The translations under genes were made by a program, and so were the position numbers. The notes under the pieces were generated by a model that saw nothing but the letters and a program-made list of their open reading frames with translations, searched no databases and was not told the origin of the DNA. Positions 21,885 through 35,307 of a stretch of 46,662 nucleotides of DNA are shown here, piece by piece. The stretch's first letter is position 1; every line of letters starts with the position of its first letter. The stretch is taken from NCBI GenBank assembly GCA_002224055.1, contig AZLU01000287.1, forward strand, positions 1-46,662, given 5' to 3'. Origin of the DNA: Pezizomycotina sp. ARF18. Taxonomy: Eukaryota > Ascomycota.

Positions 21885-24584
21885 ATGTCAGTCCATTGCT
21901 CGTATCCTTCGATTTCACGGCCCTCCTTCAGCCGGGCTGTCTCTCCAATCCATATCACATATCTCAAGCGTCCTCCTGGTAGTCACGGAAGAGAACTACG
22001 ATGCTGCCCTATCGTTTATTCCCGAAAACTTTTCACGGTACGATTTCACGGTAGACGTTGGAGGACTCAATTCCCTCGACTCCGTTCGCAAGCTGCTCAA
22101 TGTCGGAGCATCGAAGATTGCTGTTAGCATCAGCCAGATGCAGCAACTAGATTCTCTCGCTACGCAGTCCAGTTCACAGTCTGCTGCGATAGACATGGAC
22201 AGGCTGATCCTAGCTGTGCAAGCTCCGCTGGACTCCGAGGAGCAAGTTAAAAATCGGGAAAAATTCCTCGACGTGCTGGTGATAAACCCGTAGGGCTTTT
22301 CGCGGTGGGCGTTAAGGATCCCGAGTTCGCAGCCGGCCTCTGAGCGAGTACGGGGTGGATGACCGGCCGCCAGTTTACGTATCTTTCACTAAACCGCCGA
22401 CTATGGAGGAAGTCCTGCACCTCACGGCGCTCAAGGCGACGCCGGTGATACCGTCGCAGCTGCTAACGGTAGACCTAAAGAAGAACCGCAGCTCTTGCCG
22501 GCATCGGACATTGTATTCTCGTGGATTTCTTCGGACAGGCACGATGGGTTGATTTCAACGCTTGTTGTTGATGAAAGCGGCATCGCTCTAGGTTTAGTCT
22601 ACAGTAGCAAAGAAAGCGTCGCAGAGAGCTTGAGAACTGGATCGGGCGTTTACATGAGCAGGAAAAGAGGGTTATGGTACAAAGGAGCTACCAGTGGAGC
22701 CACCCAGAAGCTTATCAAGATCGACATGGACTGTGACGGCGACTGCCTACGCTTCGTGGTAAATCAGAAGGGCAATGGATTCTGCCATTTGGAAACTAGG
22801 ACGTGCTTCGGAAAAGGGCTTAACGGCACTAAAAGCACCTGCAGTCGAGACTACAGTCGCTCCTCAGGTTCGTATACCGCAAGGCTGTACTCGGATCCGT
22901 CACTGCTTCGCTCCAAGATCATGGAGGAAGCCGAGGAATTGTGTGAGGCAAAGTCGAAGGAAGATGTTGCTTTTGAGGCTGCGGATTTGATATACTTTGC
23001 TCTTACGAAGTGTGTATCTGCTGGCGTTACCTTGGCGGACATTGAGAGAAATCTCGACGCAAAGAGTCTCAAATCGAAAGAAGAAAAGGCGACGCAAAGG
23101 GAAAATGGCAGCACAGCAAGATACTACTTCTCCAGCCCCTCAAAGAACACCGTCGAGCCAACGAAAGCTCAAGTCTCGGAGCGGATACAGATGAAATCAT
23201 ACGACGCTAAGAAGCTGTCCAAGGCAGATCTTGACAACCTTCTACAGCGCCCTTCGCAGCGCTCGAGCGATTCTGTCATGGCGATCGTGAATCCTATCAT
23301 ATCCGACGTCCGCAATAACGGCGACTCAGCACTCTTAAAATACGCGCAAAAATTCGACCGATGCTCCGGGCTGAAAAACCCGTCATCCTCTCACCGTTTC
23401 CGGAGTCGCTGATGAAATTGACGCCGGAGGTTCAGGCTGCTATCGACCTCTCCTTCGATAATATATGGAAGTTCCACGAAGCTCAGAAGGAGGCCAAAGA
23501 GTTATCCGTGGAGACGATGCCCGGCGTGCGGTGCTCGCGGTTCTCCCGCCCCATCGAACGTGTCGGGCTTTACATCCCAGCGGCACGGCCGTACTACCTT
23601 CCACTGCTCTGATGCTGGGCGTTCCCGCGCGGGTTGCGGGCTGTAGTACCATAGTTCTGGCTTCGCCTCCGAGGCCGGACGGGACGGTAACACCAGAGAT
23701 CGTGTACGTTGCGCACAAGGTCGGCGCACAAGCGATTGTCTTGGCCGGCGGTGCTCAAGCCGTCGCAGCTCTCGCGTACGGAACCGAATCCGTGCCGAAG
23801 GTGGACAAGATCCTGGGGCCCGGTAACCAGTTTGTGACCGCGGCGAAGATGGTCGTATCCAACGACACCAGCGCCGGCGTGAGCATCGATATGCCCGCGG
23901 GTCCTTCGGAGGTTCTCGTTATCGCAGACAAATCTGCCGTCCCCGCCTTTGTTGCATCCGATCTACTATCGCAGGCTGAACACGGCGTCGATTCGCAGGT
24001 CATGCTGATAACAGTTGGCTTATCAGATACAGAACTGAAAGCTATAGAAGACGAGCTCCACAGGCAGGCCACCGCGCTGCCCGTGTAGATATAGTAAAAG
24101 GAGCAATTGAACACAGTGTCACGTTACAGGTAGCCGACATTGATGCGGCGTTGGAGCTGAGTAATGCATATGCCCGGAGCACCTCATACTGCAGGTACAG
24201 GACGCCGCAAAGTGGGTTGAAAAGGTTCAGAATGCTGGCAGCGTGTTTGTGGGAGCCTGGACGCCGGAATCCGTTGGCGACTACAGTGCCGGCGTGAACC
24301 ATTCCCTACGTAAGTAGCTTGTTTCCTTTTTCTTTTCTCTTCTTTTGATACTCGATGCTAACTTCAACTTGAAATCGGTAGCGACCTATGGTTATGCTCG
24401 CCAGTATAAGCGGCGTCAACCTAGCGACCTTCGTCAAACATATCACAAGCTCGGAGCTCACGCCCACGGGCTTGAAGCACGTAGGAATGCTGTTATGAAT
24501 CTTGCAGCGACGGAAGGTCTAGATGCGCACAGACTAGCCGTGAAAATCCGCTTCGACTACATGGTTGAGAAGGGTTTGGTTTAA
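21885..24584 (+). CDS. HIS4: Trifunctional histidine biosynthesis protein
   Basis: Catalyses steps 2, 3, 9 and 10 of histidine synthesis in the cytosol. Order of domains: N-terminal region with [24 protein letters not shown] cyclohydrolase ([42 protein letters not shown]); PR-ATP pyrophosphatase ([35 protein letters not shown]); histidinol dehydrogenase ([83 protein letters not shown]). The zinc and catalytic residues of HisD are all present. One intron at 24310-24381 joins in frame as [10 protein letters not shown]. The start at 21885 has a CAAAATG context; the first 30 residues are uncertain. About eight single-base breaks occur (about 21960, 22293, 22340, 22490, 22820-22860, 23360, 23578, 24088, 24410-24490), several in compensating pairs. 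Confidence 0.95.
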
Positions 24585-24836
24585 AGAAACTATGACGCGC
24601 TGTCTATCCGTACTTATTATAGAATATTCTTCCAACTGCATTATTTGAAAAACAAATTAATCTGTAAATAACAAGTTTTAGGTATAGGCATTAATAGATG
24701 AGCATTAGGTCAATGAATATTTCTAAATAAGAAAATAAAAAAATTGGGTAACCGTAAAGTACACACCATTGGCAATGCAGCACAAACTAATCTAAATCAT
24801 AGTAGTAATATATAAGCACAAAGGAATCTCCAAAAG

Positions 24837-25735
24837 CTACTTCAACGAACTCAAGAACGCTTTGTAAACATTCTCAACATCGAACGTCATTTGCCGAAGG
24901 TCCTCCTTCTCCATCTCCTCCGTTGCCGTCATCGCGTTGAGCTTGATCAGCCACTTGACTAACAGCGCTTTCCCTTCAAAGTCTTCATTCGTGACGTTGA
25001 CGAGGCTGCTCATGACGTTCGACAGCAGCGGATGAAGCTGATCCTTTGCCTTAAAGTCCAGCGACAACGCGTCCATGAACGTTATAAAGTTCTGCGTGCA
25101 CTCCGCGACGAGGCGGGCGCTCGTAGCCCCTAGCGATGTTATTGGTATCGAAGGTGTTCCGCCCATCATGTGCGTTGCGTGTACTGCGGGAGACGACGTG
25201 CTGCCGTGCGCACCTCCGCCGCCGGTGGACTGCTCGAACGTTGCGGGGACGCCGATGTTTAGGCGGGCGGTGGCATGTCGGTACTCCATCTGTAGCGGGA
25301 AATAATAAATGGCGTTAGCAGAGTTATATCCTTAAAAAAACAACGAAAAGGCCTTTTTTTTTTTTTTTTTTTTTTTTTTGATTTATTGAGGGGAACTTGC
25401 GTCGTATTCCTGCTTAAACTGTTCCAGGCCGCCGAACGCTTTGTTCACCTCTTCGCTCTTGAGGAGGGTTTTGTACTGGCTCATAAGCCGCAGACAGGTA
25501 GGCGTGTACTCGCTCTCCTTGATAGAATCCCGGATGAAAGCCGTCTCCAGAAAATCTAGCGTAACGATGATGGCGTAGATCTCGGCGAGAGATTCGTCGA
25601 GCGTGCGCTCGGCGGTCGTGGTGGACAGCTTGACCTCTTCATCGAGGAGATAGTAGAGGAGAGGGTCGGAGTAGGGGCGTACGAGTACGGCGACGGCGCG
25701 TACGGAGGGTGGTAGGCGGGGTTGTTGTGGTTCAT
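24837..25735 (-). CDS. VPS28: ESCRT-I subunit Vps28
   Basis: Subunit of ESCRT-I, which sorts ubiquitinated cargo into multivesicular endosomes. The ATG at 25735 gives MNHNNPAYHPPYAPSPYSYA, the Pro/Tyr-rich start usual in fungal Vps28. After one frame break (about 25665) comes the N-terminal core: LDEEVKLSTTTAERTLDESL, EIYAIIVTLDFLETAFI, EYTPTCLRLMSQYKTLL, FKQEYDA. An intron (about 25288-25390, holding a T run of 26-28 on the plus strand and ending CTACAG) separates EYRHATARLNIGVPATFEQ and the C-terminal four-helix domain (FMDALSLDFKAKDQLHPLLS, DFEGKALLVKWLIKLN, FDVENVYKAFLSSLK), which binds ESCRT-II. The exact splice junction is off by one base. Converges with HIS4, 252 bp apart. Confidence 0.93.
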
Positions 25736-26016
25736 CTCGGCGGTGGGATCCAGGTGTCATAGTCGTTTATGGTTGTGAGTAGTAGCTTAAAAAAGAGGGT
25801 CTCGAGATCACCTTTCTTTCTTGGCCTCCTTAACCTTTTATTTTTCCCGGCCTTTTATTTTTCCGTTTGATCACGAGCAAAACTACTACTATTATTACGA
25901 AGACACGATCAACCCAACGCCGAACAAATATGCTAGGTTATACTCAAGTAAGTTTTAGAACTGGAGGAATACCTTTGATACCGCGTTTATTAAGTATATT
26001 TTTCATAAATAAAACA

Positions 26017-27884
26017 TCAGAAAAAACTATAAGCAGTGGAAACCAATCCTCGCAAACGCCTTGCAATGGTTTTATCATGAAAATGAACAGCTCCGTATAG
26101 AGTTAATCGGAAAAAAAGAAAAAAGAAAAGTATGGAAGAAAACGCCGCCGACCAGCCGTCACCTTGCTCTGGAGCAGCAGGACTAGTCCCAGGAAATGCC
26201 TGAGTGCCGCTGAGCACGACCATACCTCGTTCGCGGGATATATATCCCTTCATGAAACCCTATCAAAAAAGAACACACATGTTAGCGCCTCCGAAAAACA
26301 GAAGAATAGAATAGGGGCGAGAAAAATTATAATATAACCATAAATTGTTTACCTTATATATCATGTTCGCGAGGTAGCACTCAACCTCCTCATTCTCGAT
26401 GGAAATCCCGAGCTTCCAACTAACGCAGCCTTGAAGTGGTCCACAGTATCCTAGTTCTACTATCACCTGCGGCGAGGTATACTTTTCGAAATAGATTACG
26501 CATGGCGATGTCTCTGCCCCTTTCTAGGGTGAGGTATATTTTCTTACGGACGAAGAATTCCTCGCACTCCTTTAGGTGCCTGTCGTAATCCCTCAGGTTG
26601 CCAGATTTGATGAGCTTGTTCATCGGCAGGAACACGCTCTCGAGGTACGGGTATGGCGCCAATAGCTCTGCTGTTGGTAGTTGTCGGGTAGTTAGGAGCT
26701 TGCAAGGTATCAGGTAGGTCAGAATGAGCCTAGAATAGATAGCATATTAGCAGCGTGTAAATCCATTAGAAGCAATACAAATTTTCTCGTGAATCCGGAT
26801 ACCTACTCCTTATTTTTCGTTGCTGTCCGATGACATAGCCTGTATGCCAAATCGAGCTCTTTCTCAGCCTAGTTCCATAACAGTAACCCCGTTAGAAACC
26901 CTGACGCACGATTATACCTGTTTAACAACTACCCAAAGGCTACCTGAATGAATATACCTTCAAATAGTCTTCCTCCAAGAATGCGATCACTCCGCAGAAA
27001 TATTTAAAAGTGACTACGTGCGATGCAGGAAAGTCAAGCAGGTCTGGCATTTCCGTGGAGGAAGCGGTCAGGGCGCGTAGTAGATTTTTTGACAATGTTA
27101 TTGCCCGAGCTATAGGATAGGTTGCAACACCTTTGTTAGTTTGGATGACAGCTCCATGAGAGAATGAGCTCTATAAAAATAGAGATAAGTAACCTTGAAA
27201 TAAGTCTTGAATAGAAGATTTATGATGTAATATGTGCCCCATTTCCTACTCTCTGAGAGGGACGCCCTGTCGTTTAAACAAAGATTGAACGCCTTGTTTA
27301 TCGTCCTTGCTGCATCCTCCAGCTCTTTCCAATTATCCGCGCCGCGCCGCTGGTTCTCTTCGTCGCATCGGATCGCAGTGTAGCGCAGATACTTGCACGC
27401 GGTATACATAACGGGCAGCATCCAAACCTCCCAATTCGCATTCTGGAAGCCTCGTAGGACGGCTCTATGTAGAAAACAAAAATGTTATTCCCCGTCAAAT
27501 TGGTTCCCACCGCAATGCCAAAGTTTCGGACGCGAAAGCCCTACAAACCGGGGTATTCTCAACATACTGTGTGACTTCTTTCATACCTTCCACGGCTTTT
27601 GCCCAATCGACCTCCTCGAATTTCTCCAGCGCGACGGCGACCTTCCAGTATGGGTTGTAGACCTCTGTCCACGAGTCAAGGATCGCCCGGGGGATTTTCT
27701 GCTTCGGATAGTCGTAGTACATTTCGTCCCGGATGTCGGAAGCGATATGGTTGGAGTCGGAGGTGAAGGCGAGGCGTTCGAGGTCGATGTTCGTGAGATA
27801 TCGTGGAGGCGAGCAGGCGACCATCTTCGTCCATATACGCCCTCCGAAACGTGCGCCTGAAATGCGGTTAGCAACAAGTACCAT
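26017..27884 (-). CDS. CSN12: PCI-domain protein CSN12-like
   Basis: COP9-signalosome-associated/Thp3-like PCI protein; family members bind nucleic acids and act in mRNA export or splicing. Blocks in order: DGRLLAST (in a shifted frame), NIDLERLAFTSDSN, SWTEVYNPYWKVAVALEKF, then after an intron YTACKYLRYTAIRCDEENQR, KELEDAARTINKAFNLCLND, ESRKWGTYYIINLLFKTYFK, then ASHVVTFKYFCGVIAFLEED, EKELDLAYRLCHRTATKNKE, YPYLESVFLPMNKLIKSGN, RKKIYLTLERGRDIAMRNLF and KGYISRERGMVVLSGTQAF. The YLTLERGRDI..RNLxRKV block is diagnostic of the family. At least four introns. The listed start may be a downstream ATG, because GCTAACCGCATTTCAG just after it looks like an intron end. The true stop may lie near 26160; 26017 is the in-frame one. 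Confidence 0.9.
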
Positions 27885-27989
27885 GAAGTCTGTGCAAATA
27901 AAGAAGAATGAACGCTATGACTTTTGGAAGAGCTAAAGGTCGAGTCGTTGTCGAGTTAATTTTGGAGCTCAGGAGGAATAATTAAGGAT

Positions 27990-29071
27990 TTAAAGGTTAC
28001 AAGTTTAAGAGGTATAGTTCATTGGGGGTTTCTTTCAGAGCTCGGTACACCGCGAAATATAAGTCAAGACCCAATTGCAATAGTCGCCGCTCCCGAGCTG
28101 CACGCGCGTTTGGTAGTCCTTGAAAAAAAAAAAAATTTTTTTTGCCGAACGTGAGTCTGCCACTCTGCTTCGCTTCTTTGGGCGAAAGATTTAAGAGAGT
28201 ATAACTTGACAATCACGTCTATATGTAGATAGGTATATATTCCTATCATTCGTATTTAAGTATAGATAGACTATAACGAAATTATTTATTGGTACTATAC
28301 GGAATGTAATAGGACATTTGCTCTTTTATCTTTTCACCACTATGGTGAAAATGGATAATATAGTGCCAGTGCATGGAGAGAATGCATTCATATTTACGGC
28401 GCATCAACGGATATAAGCCACGATAATATTAATTTAGATCGCGCAAGAAAAAAAAAGAATAAAATAAAATACAACACAATAAGGTGCTTGGATTAATCAT
28501 TACTCTTTGCCTCTCTGCCTCTCTCTCTCATCCTTTGTTTTCTTCTGTTAAATTAACATTATTACTTTGAAGAGAGAAAGGCAAAGAAGAAGAAGAAAAG
28601 GCCCCAAAAAAAGGCCCCAAAAAAAAGGCCCCAAAAAAAAGGCCCTCAAAGAGGATATAGGCAAAAGGACTACAGGACACTGACAAGACACAACCCGCTC
28701 AAAAACCTACATATCCCGTTCTTTGTCAACGCCCTAGCAAGAAAATTCATTATACAGCATAAAAGGTTCAAAAACGTGCAATATAAAAAGGGAAAAGGAG
28801 TAACGAAAGTTAAGATAAAGGGAACAAATGAAATAGACCGCCAAGAATTTTTTTAGGATCATCAGTGCTGGAAGGAAACAATAGCATACTTCGAAAAACG
28901 AGAAGGAAAGCTGTAATGGGGTATAAATCACAAGGTATATAGCGATTTATAGGAAGTGTGTCGTGCACGGAGCAGGAGAAAGAGAAAAAAAAAAAGGGGG
29001 GGAAGGACGGAAAGGGACAAGTAACGTATGTAGGTACATATATAGTCGTAATGTATATCAAACGTAGGTTT
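27990..29071. other. Spacer without recognised gene
   Basis: AT-rich with purine runs (28570-28600), a GGCCCC-A tandem repeat and weak minus-strand frames that continue out of the YPT4 3' region. The minus-strand frame at 28734-28931 is low-complexity and not called. Confidence 0.45.
28603..28647 (+). repeat. GGCCCCAAAAAAA tandem repeat, 4 units
   Basis: Units of GGCCCC followed by 6-8 A; the last unit is GGCCCTC. Unit length varies only in the A run. Confidence 0.9.
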
Positions 29072-30364
<1,293 letters not shown>

Positions 30365-31546
30365 CGAACCCAGTTCTTGCTGTTTTACAAAAAATGTGGT
30401 GAGACTTTTCGAACTAAGGCTAGGAAAATAGAAAAAAGATAAGATCGTCTTGAAACTCACCTGTTCTTGGTCGGGACCTGACCGGGACGAGGTCGTAGAC
30501 GCCCAGAGTGCGCTCTCTGCCGGACCATGCTGAAGATACGATGGTGATGAGTGAGATCGGTTCTCTGGTCCGCCTGGTCGTAAAAGGGAAGAGCAAAAAA
30601 GGAAGAGGAGGGAGGAGAAGAGGAGAAAGAAACAAGGAGAGGAAAGAGAGGAAATAAAGAAAGGGGAGAAGTTTTAAAGAGAAAGATGAGGGAGAGGGGA
30701 AGAAGGAATGAAAATCGTGAGGCGTCAGACTTGTGTGAACGACTTTTCGGATTTGGCTGAATGCTTTTTTAAAAAAGAAAGAAAGGAAAGAAAATACCAC
30801 CCTTCGGAACCTTCACGTGACTTCTTCGTTTTCAGGACCTTTTCCGGCTGACTCTTCCTTTTTTTTTTTTTTTTTGTTTCCTTTTTCCTGACGGAATACA
30901 AACCCCTAACAGGTAGGAAGGGATCATTAACGTTTTTTTTTTTTTTTTTTTGGTACAGGGATTTCTTCCGAAAGAACCTCGAGGGATCCTAAAAATGGGT
31001 TTAGGAACGTGCATGCGAGCCAAGTCAAGTAGAAATAGCCTCAAGAACATTTGTATGAAAACGAAGAATGTAGTAAAAAAAATATCAAGTAGAGAGGATT
31101 TGTTCATCATTCTTGGATGTTTGCTTCAATATCTGAAAGCAAATATAGTCTTGAAAAGAGACACCGAAACGGAGACACCGTCATACTGCTAATTCTAATC
31201 ACAGCCACTAATAATATACCTTAAATCATAACGTATGAATACAGAACGGAAGAAGGAAATAACAAAGATACATAAAAAAGACCAACTCCGTATTCCAGCG
31301 ATGTGCGATATATGCTCGGAACAAACACCAAAAAAAAAAAAAAAAAGGAAAGAAAAGAAAGAAAACTGCAAATATAGGAGGTGGGCAATTGAAATAATGA
31401 CAGCAAGAAAAAGACACAAAAAGATGTGGGGAAGGTGAATGCACAATATTTCATCGTGTTATACCCATTCCCGTTTCAGTATAATTCTAGAAGGCATTAA
31501 AGAAGAGAAATCGTCAGTTTGCTTGTCACACAAGAAGTATTAGCCA
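30365..31546. other. Upstream region of the Rab gene and spacer
   Basis: From 30560 to 30800 the plus strand is strongly purine-rich, i.e. pyrimidine-rich on the Rab coding strand, as in many fungal promoters. Poly-T runs at 30858-30875 and 30934-30951 and poly-A at 31330-31346. Open frames here are low-complexity. Confidence 0.45.
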
Positions 31547-33973
31547 TTAATTAATTTCCATTCCTTCTTCACCATCGTCTTCATCGTCATCAGGAGCATC
31601 TTCCTGGTCATCTTCCTCCCAGTAAGCGCCTCCTTGTCCAACGGCGTTTCGGAATCCATTGTTAGCTTGCCTGCCAGTGGACCTCGAATGATTGATCCTG
31701 CCACCAGCGAGACCGCCAACCACCTCCAGCTCGTCGACACGAGCACACGCCCTTCGATGTCAATCTCCTCGCAGAGTTCCATCATACTCTTCCTGCTGAG
31801 ACGGCGAACCCTTCAGTTCTTACGATACGACCCCAGTAAAGCATGCAGAAGCGAGCGGCCTTTATCCTCAACCCGTCTTCGCCAGACACGACCGCACGCT
31901 CCCAAACGGCGGCAGCGGATTCAACATCAATCCTTGTTGATGCGGGCGAGACTGAGGGCGCGAAGCCTCGGGATGTTGTATATGTTAGATAGGACAAGCA
32001 ACCCGGCGACCGTCGTAAGCGACGAGCAATGCTCAGACTGGGCAATTGAATCAGAGTAGAGTAGTACAGGAAAGCTTTGACAACAGAGTACGGTTCGGGT
32101 ATGTAGAGCTTCCCTGAGTGAACTCCGCCATGCGTGCATTGTACAGTCTGGAAAAATGCTGCCACCGAGCCAGTAGTATAAGCTTGTGCACGTGTATGGG
32201 TGGCGATATGGCCGATGCGGGACTTGATTGCTAGTGTTTGCCATGGTCGAGCCAGAGCTTGGGTTGCCACCGGTAGGGTTATCGCCAGCTGGGTGTGGGA
32301 CCACGGCCCAGACGCCCTCATCTTCGTCCCGTAGGCTGCACTGTCGCTCATGGAGGTAACGATAAAATCAGCGGTGTTTGGATCGTTAACATGGTCGCGA
32401 GATCCATGCCAAGGTTCCAGCACTTCCCACTTCGCCTTCGGCGGGTCAGCGACCACGCCGTACCTCCGGAGGTCGATAGGCAATATATCCGAAAGATACT
32501 CACTCTCTCCACTCTCGCTAGGGCAGCCGAGCAAATAAGCAGTTGACTGGTCCGGAGAAACGGCAAGATAATGCCAGCGGTAGCTTGCACTAACGAAAAC
32601 ATCTTCACCGTCCGCAAGTGTTCTCCAGCAAAAAGTTTCCAAATCCAACGCCACGAGGACGTCTCGTGATCTCGTATGGCATTAGCAGGAGTGACAAAAT
32701 CGAGAAGCATCGGGCCGCAGACCCGATGAAAGTGATTGCCAATAGCTTCACTAGGTATACTAGGCCCCTTGACGAATCGCAAGGAGTTGATTGAGCCTGG
32801 GGCGTCGGGCGGGTTGACCGTGTACGATTTATTGCTCCTGTATTGCGTGATGAAGCCACTGCCGGCTGGCCTACTATAGATTGGATTGAGCCGATACCTG
32901 GAAGGCGAGGAGCTTAGCGCGGATCGCTGACCAGCGGACGCCTTGGGTTGAGCTGTGCCTACGAAGGGTTGGAAGGTCTTCCAAGCAGGACTCTCGCGAA
33001 GGTCAAGCCAATCCAATTCACATGTCCTGTCCATATCTTGTGTGAGGCCGCCGAAAACGTAGAGGCGCCCGTTCCTCACCCAGGCTGTATGATCGAAGCG
33101 GCCAACAAAGTTCCACGTGCGACTCCAGGTCATAGTTCGGAGGTCAAGGTAGGTTACATCTTGTAACACTTCGGATCCGCAGGTACCTCCAGTAACGAAG
33201 AGCTTCTCATCGTACAAAACGACCGCATGGCGTGACCGACCACGGGGAGGGGGTCCGTCGATGATTGGTTGTTCCCAGGTTGCCGTACTTATGTCAAAAT
33301 GTAAACATCGGAAGATATGATCGTGTTCGTTCTCGCCTCCGAGACGATAAGTTTGTTGTCCTTCCAGTAAGTGGTGGTGTGGCCTGTAGTTTTGATGAAA
33401 AGTGAAGAAAGAATGTGAGCATGAATAGAGCGAAAAGGTAGAACATTGAACGGTTTGTAAGTGCATTTTTCGGGGCGGGTGCTCACCCATTCGAACCGAA
33501 GGAATGTCACCAAAATTATCTACCAGGTCCACGTAAAAGTTTGAAGGTCCAATCGCAGCACGTGATTGTACACTAAATTTAAAGTTAGCTCAGGTAGCTT
33601 GCTCGGATAAACACAGGAGAACGCCATCAACTCGCCTTCATCTGTAAACTGATCGAAACCACCAAATGCGTAGATCGTGTTGTCGGGGCATACGGTCACG
33701 GAGGCGTTACTAGACATGCAAGTCGCGCACCTAGAAAAAATTTTTTTTGGATCATCAGGAACACAACTTTCAGATAGCCACAAAGGAAGGAAAAAAAAGC
33801 TAAGAACCCAAACTCTTCTGAGTAGCAACTTGGAGGATCCGTATAGCTCTCAGGGCTTATTTATCCCTTACCTTTAGTTCTATGTGCTTGTGTCGATATG
33901 CTGCTCCTAATGATTGAGATATAGATCCACCAAGAGTAATGGCGCTGGAGCGTGGAGTTGATGGAGGTTGCAT
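31547..33973 (-). CDS. Kelch-repeat and BTB-domain protein, Ral2/Mds3-like
   Basis: Exon 1 starts at 33973 (MQPPSTPRSSAITLGGSISQ) and ends at a GTAAGG donor; exon 2 starts after TTTTTTCTAG near 33733. Kelch repeats: TIYAFGGFDQFTDE, VLRLDLQTFTW, KLIVSEARTN region, PPPRGRSRHAVVLYDEKLFV with VTGG, TYLDLRTMTWSRTW, RFDHTAWVRNGRLYVFGG. A central unstructured part and a second WD/kelch-like block (FCWRTLADGEDV, YRWHYLAVSPDQSTAYLLG, EYLSDILPIDLRRYG) precede a C-terminal BTB-type region: GKLYIPEPYSVVKAFLYY, LLVLSNIYNIPRLRAL, DVESAAAVWERAVVS, RIKAARFCMLYWGRIV. It ends with an acidic tail, WEEDDQEDAPDDDEDD, stop at 31547. The arrangement matches the fungal Ral2/Mds3 group of Ras or TOR-linked regulators. 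Frame breaks near 32350, 32640, 33730 and others. Confidence 0.85.
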
Positions 33974-34440
33974 TTGATTGGCCATGACCAGAAATAGGTC
34001 TGGGAAGAGGAGATAGGATGATGGCAATGAATTTCAATCTCAACGAGATGTTCAGGAGAAGGCACGGCTAAGAAGAAAGGAAAGGAATGGAGATGCTGGA
34101 GGGAGGGAGTAATGAGGATGAAAAATAAATAAACAAAATCCTTTTCTTTATTTTTCCAGGTTAGGAGATAATCTTTCCTGATTTAGTTTCATTGCACGCT
34201 CTCCTTGGAAAACCTGCGGATTGGCTTTGCACAACATAAAAACTTTTTCGTTCACGCGGTGAAAAGAACCACGGTGTGAAGAGGATGTCTTGTGGGAGCT
34301 CGAGCAAAAAATATGGAGAGGGAAGTAAGTGAAAGGGAGATTCACCTTTGCCGAGTACCTTAGGCAGGCCGGAGACCCTCTTTCAGAATAGCGGTTCGGC
34401 AGCGCGTTCGAAGTTCATCTATACGCAGGGCAACGCCTGT
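33974..34440. other. Spacer, no gene seen
   Basis: Promoter side of the kelch-BTB gene and 3' side of the next minus-strand gene. No protein-like frame. Confidence 0.45.
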
Positions 34441-35307
34441 TTATGTTGGGATTTTTGTAGGCTTATGTAGGGGTCCGGTTGGAGTACGTTCGGAATGGGG
34501 AAGAGGTCCTAGTATGAAGACGTTAGTATTTAGTTTACCCGTGTAATCTGTGATCGGATATCGAACCTCATTGAATACCCTCGTCTTCGCTTGTAGCTGC
34601 TTGTCGACAGTAAATATCTCGACCCTCGCAGCTAACACACCGCCTGTCCGCCTAGAATAAGTTACCGAAATGATAACCGGCACTGACCAGTCGCTTCCCT
34701 CTGTCCAGCTTTTAAGGTCCCCTTGCAGGCTAGTATAGGTTTGAGTTCTACCGGTTTCGGCGACGATTGAAGGATAGTCCTGACCAATGAGTTCCAAGGC
34801 CCAATCTGGGGTTTTCTTGAGGCCAACATAAGCGCCAGCGAGATTCCAACCTGCAAAAGATCAATATAGACTCTGGTTACTTTGGATGCTTTGTTTTTAG
34901 CTCTATTGGACATATTTTAGACTTACTTTCGTCAGCCGTAATAGCGGTATCCGAGCCAAAGTTTCGCGGGCAACAATCCTGTGGTAGTCCACTGTATGAC
35001 TTTTTGGGTAAGCCACTTAGAAGGCGCCGCATGAGTTGGAAGCGGTATCGTCCTGATGTTTAGATAACCAGTTTCAAACCCGAAGCTTCGTCTTAAAAAA
35101 GGATTTGCACCCAATATAAGCTTGATATTGTCATTTCATGGGTATAATACTTTACACGGTATTTTTCGAGAGCGTTGCCGTGATGCTCGATGCTCTGCTG
35201 TAAAACAATTACATCGTCGAGGGTGATACCACACGCTTCTATATCTTCCTCGTTCCCGCTCCTCAGAGCTTGGACCAGCTGCCTGAAATGTTCTCAACTT
35301 CCCCCAT
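34441..35307 (-). CDS. Conserved fungal orphan, possible PD-(D/E)XK-like fold
   Basis: ATG at 35307 starts MGEVENIS and, after a one-base shift, QLVQALRSGNEEDIEACG, ITLDDVIVLQQSIEHHGNAL. Then come DNIKLILGANPFLRRSFGF, TIPLPTHAAPSKWLTQKVIQ, an intron region near 34870-34930, GAYVGLKKTPDWALELI, YPSIVAETGRTQTYTSLQGD, LKSWTEGSDWSVPVIISVTY, and LAARVEIFTVDKQLQ, ending at 34441. The series TPDW - PSIVAETG - D..W - VPVIISVTY resembles the PD..E..xIxV core of restriction-endonuclease-like proteins (Uma2-like), found in many uncharacterised fungal proteins, but the expected final E/QxK is not clear (VTYSRR here). I infer this from motif order only. About 250 residues, no signal peptide. Confidence 0.6.

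Noticed and set aside
21885-24584. HIS4 as a pseudogene
   Set aside because: All catalytic motifs survive, breaks are one-base indels, some compensating, and essential neighbours show the same pattern.
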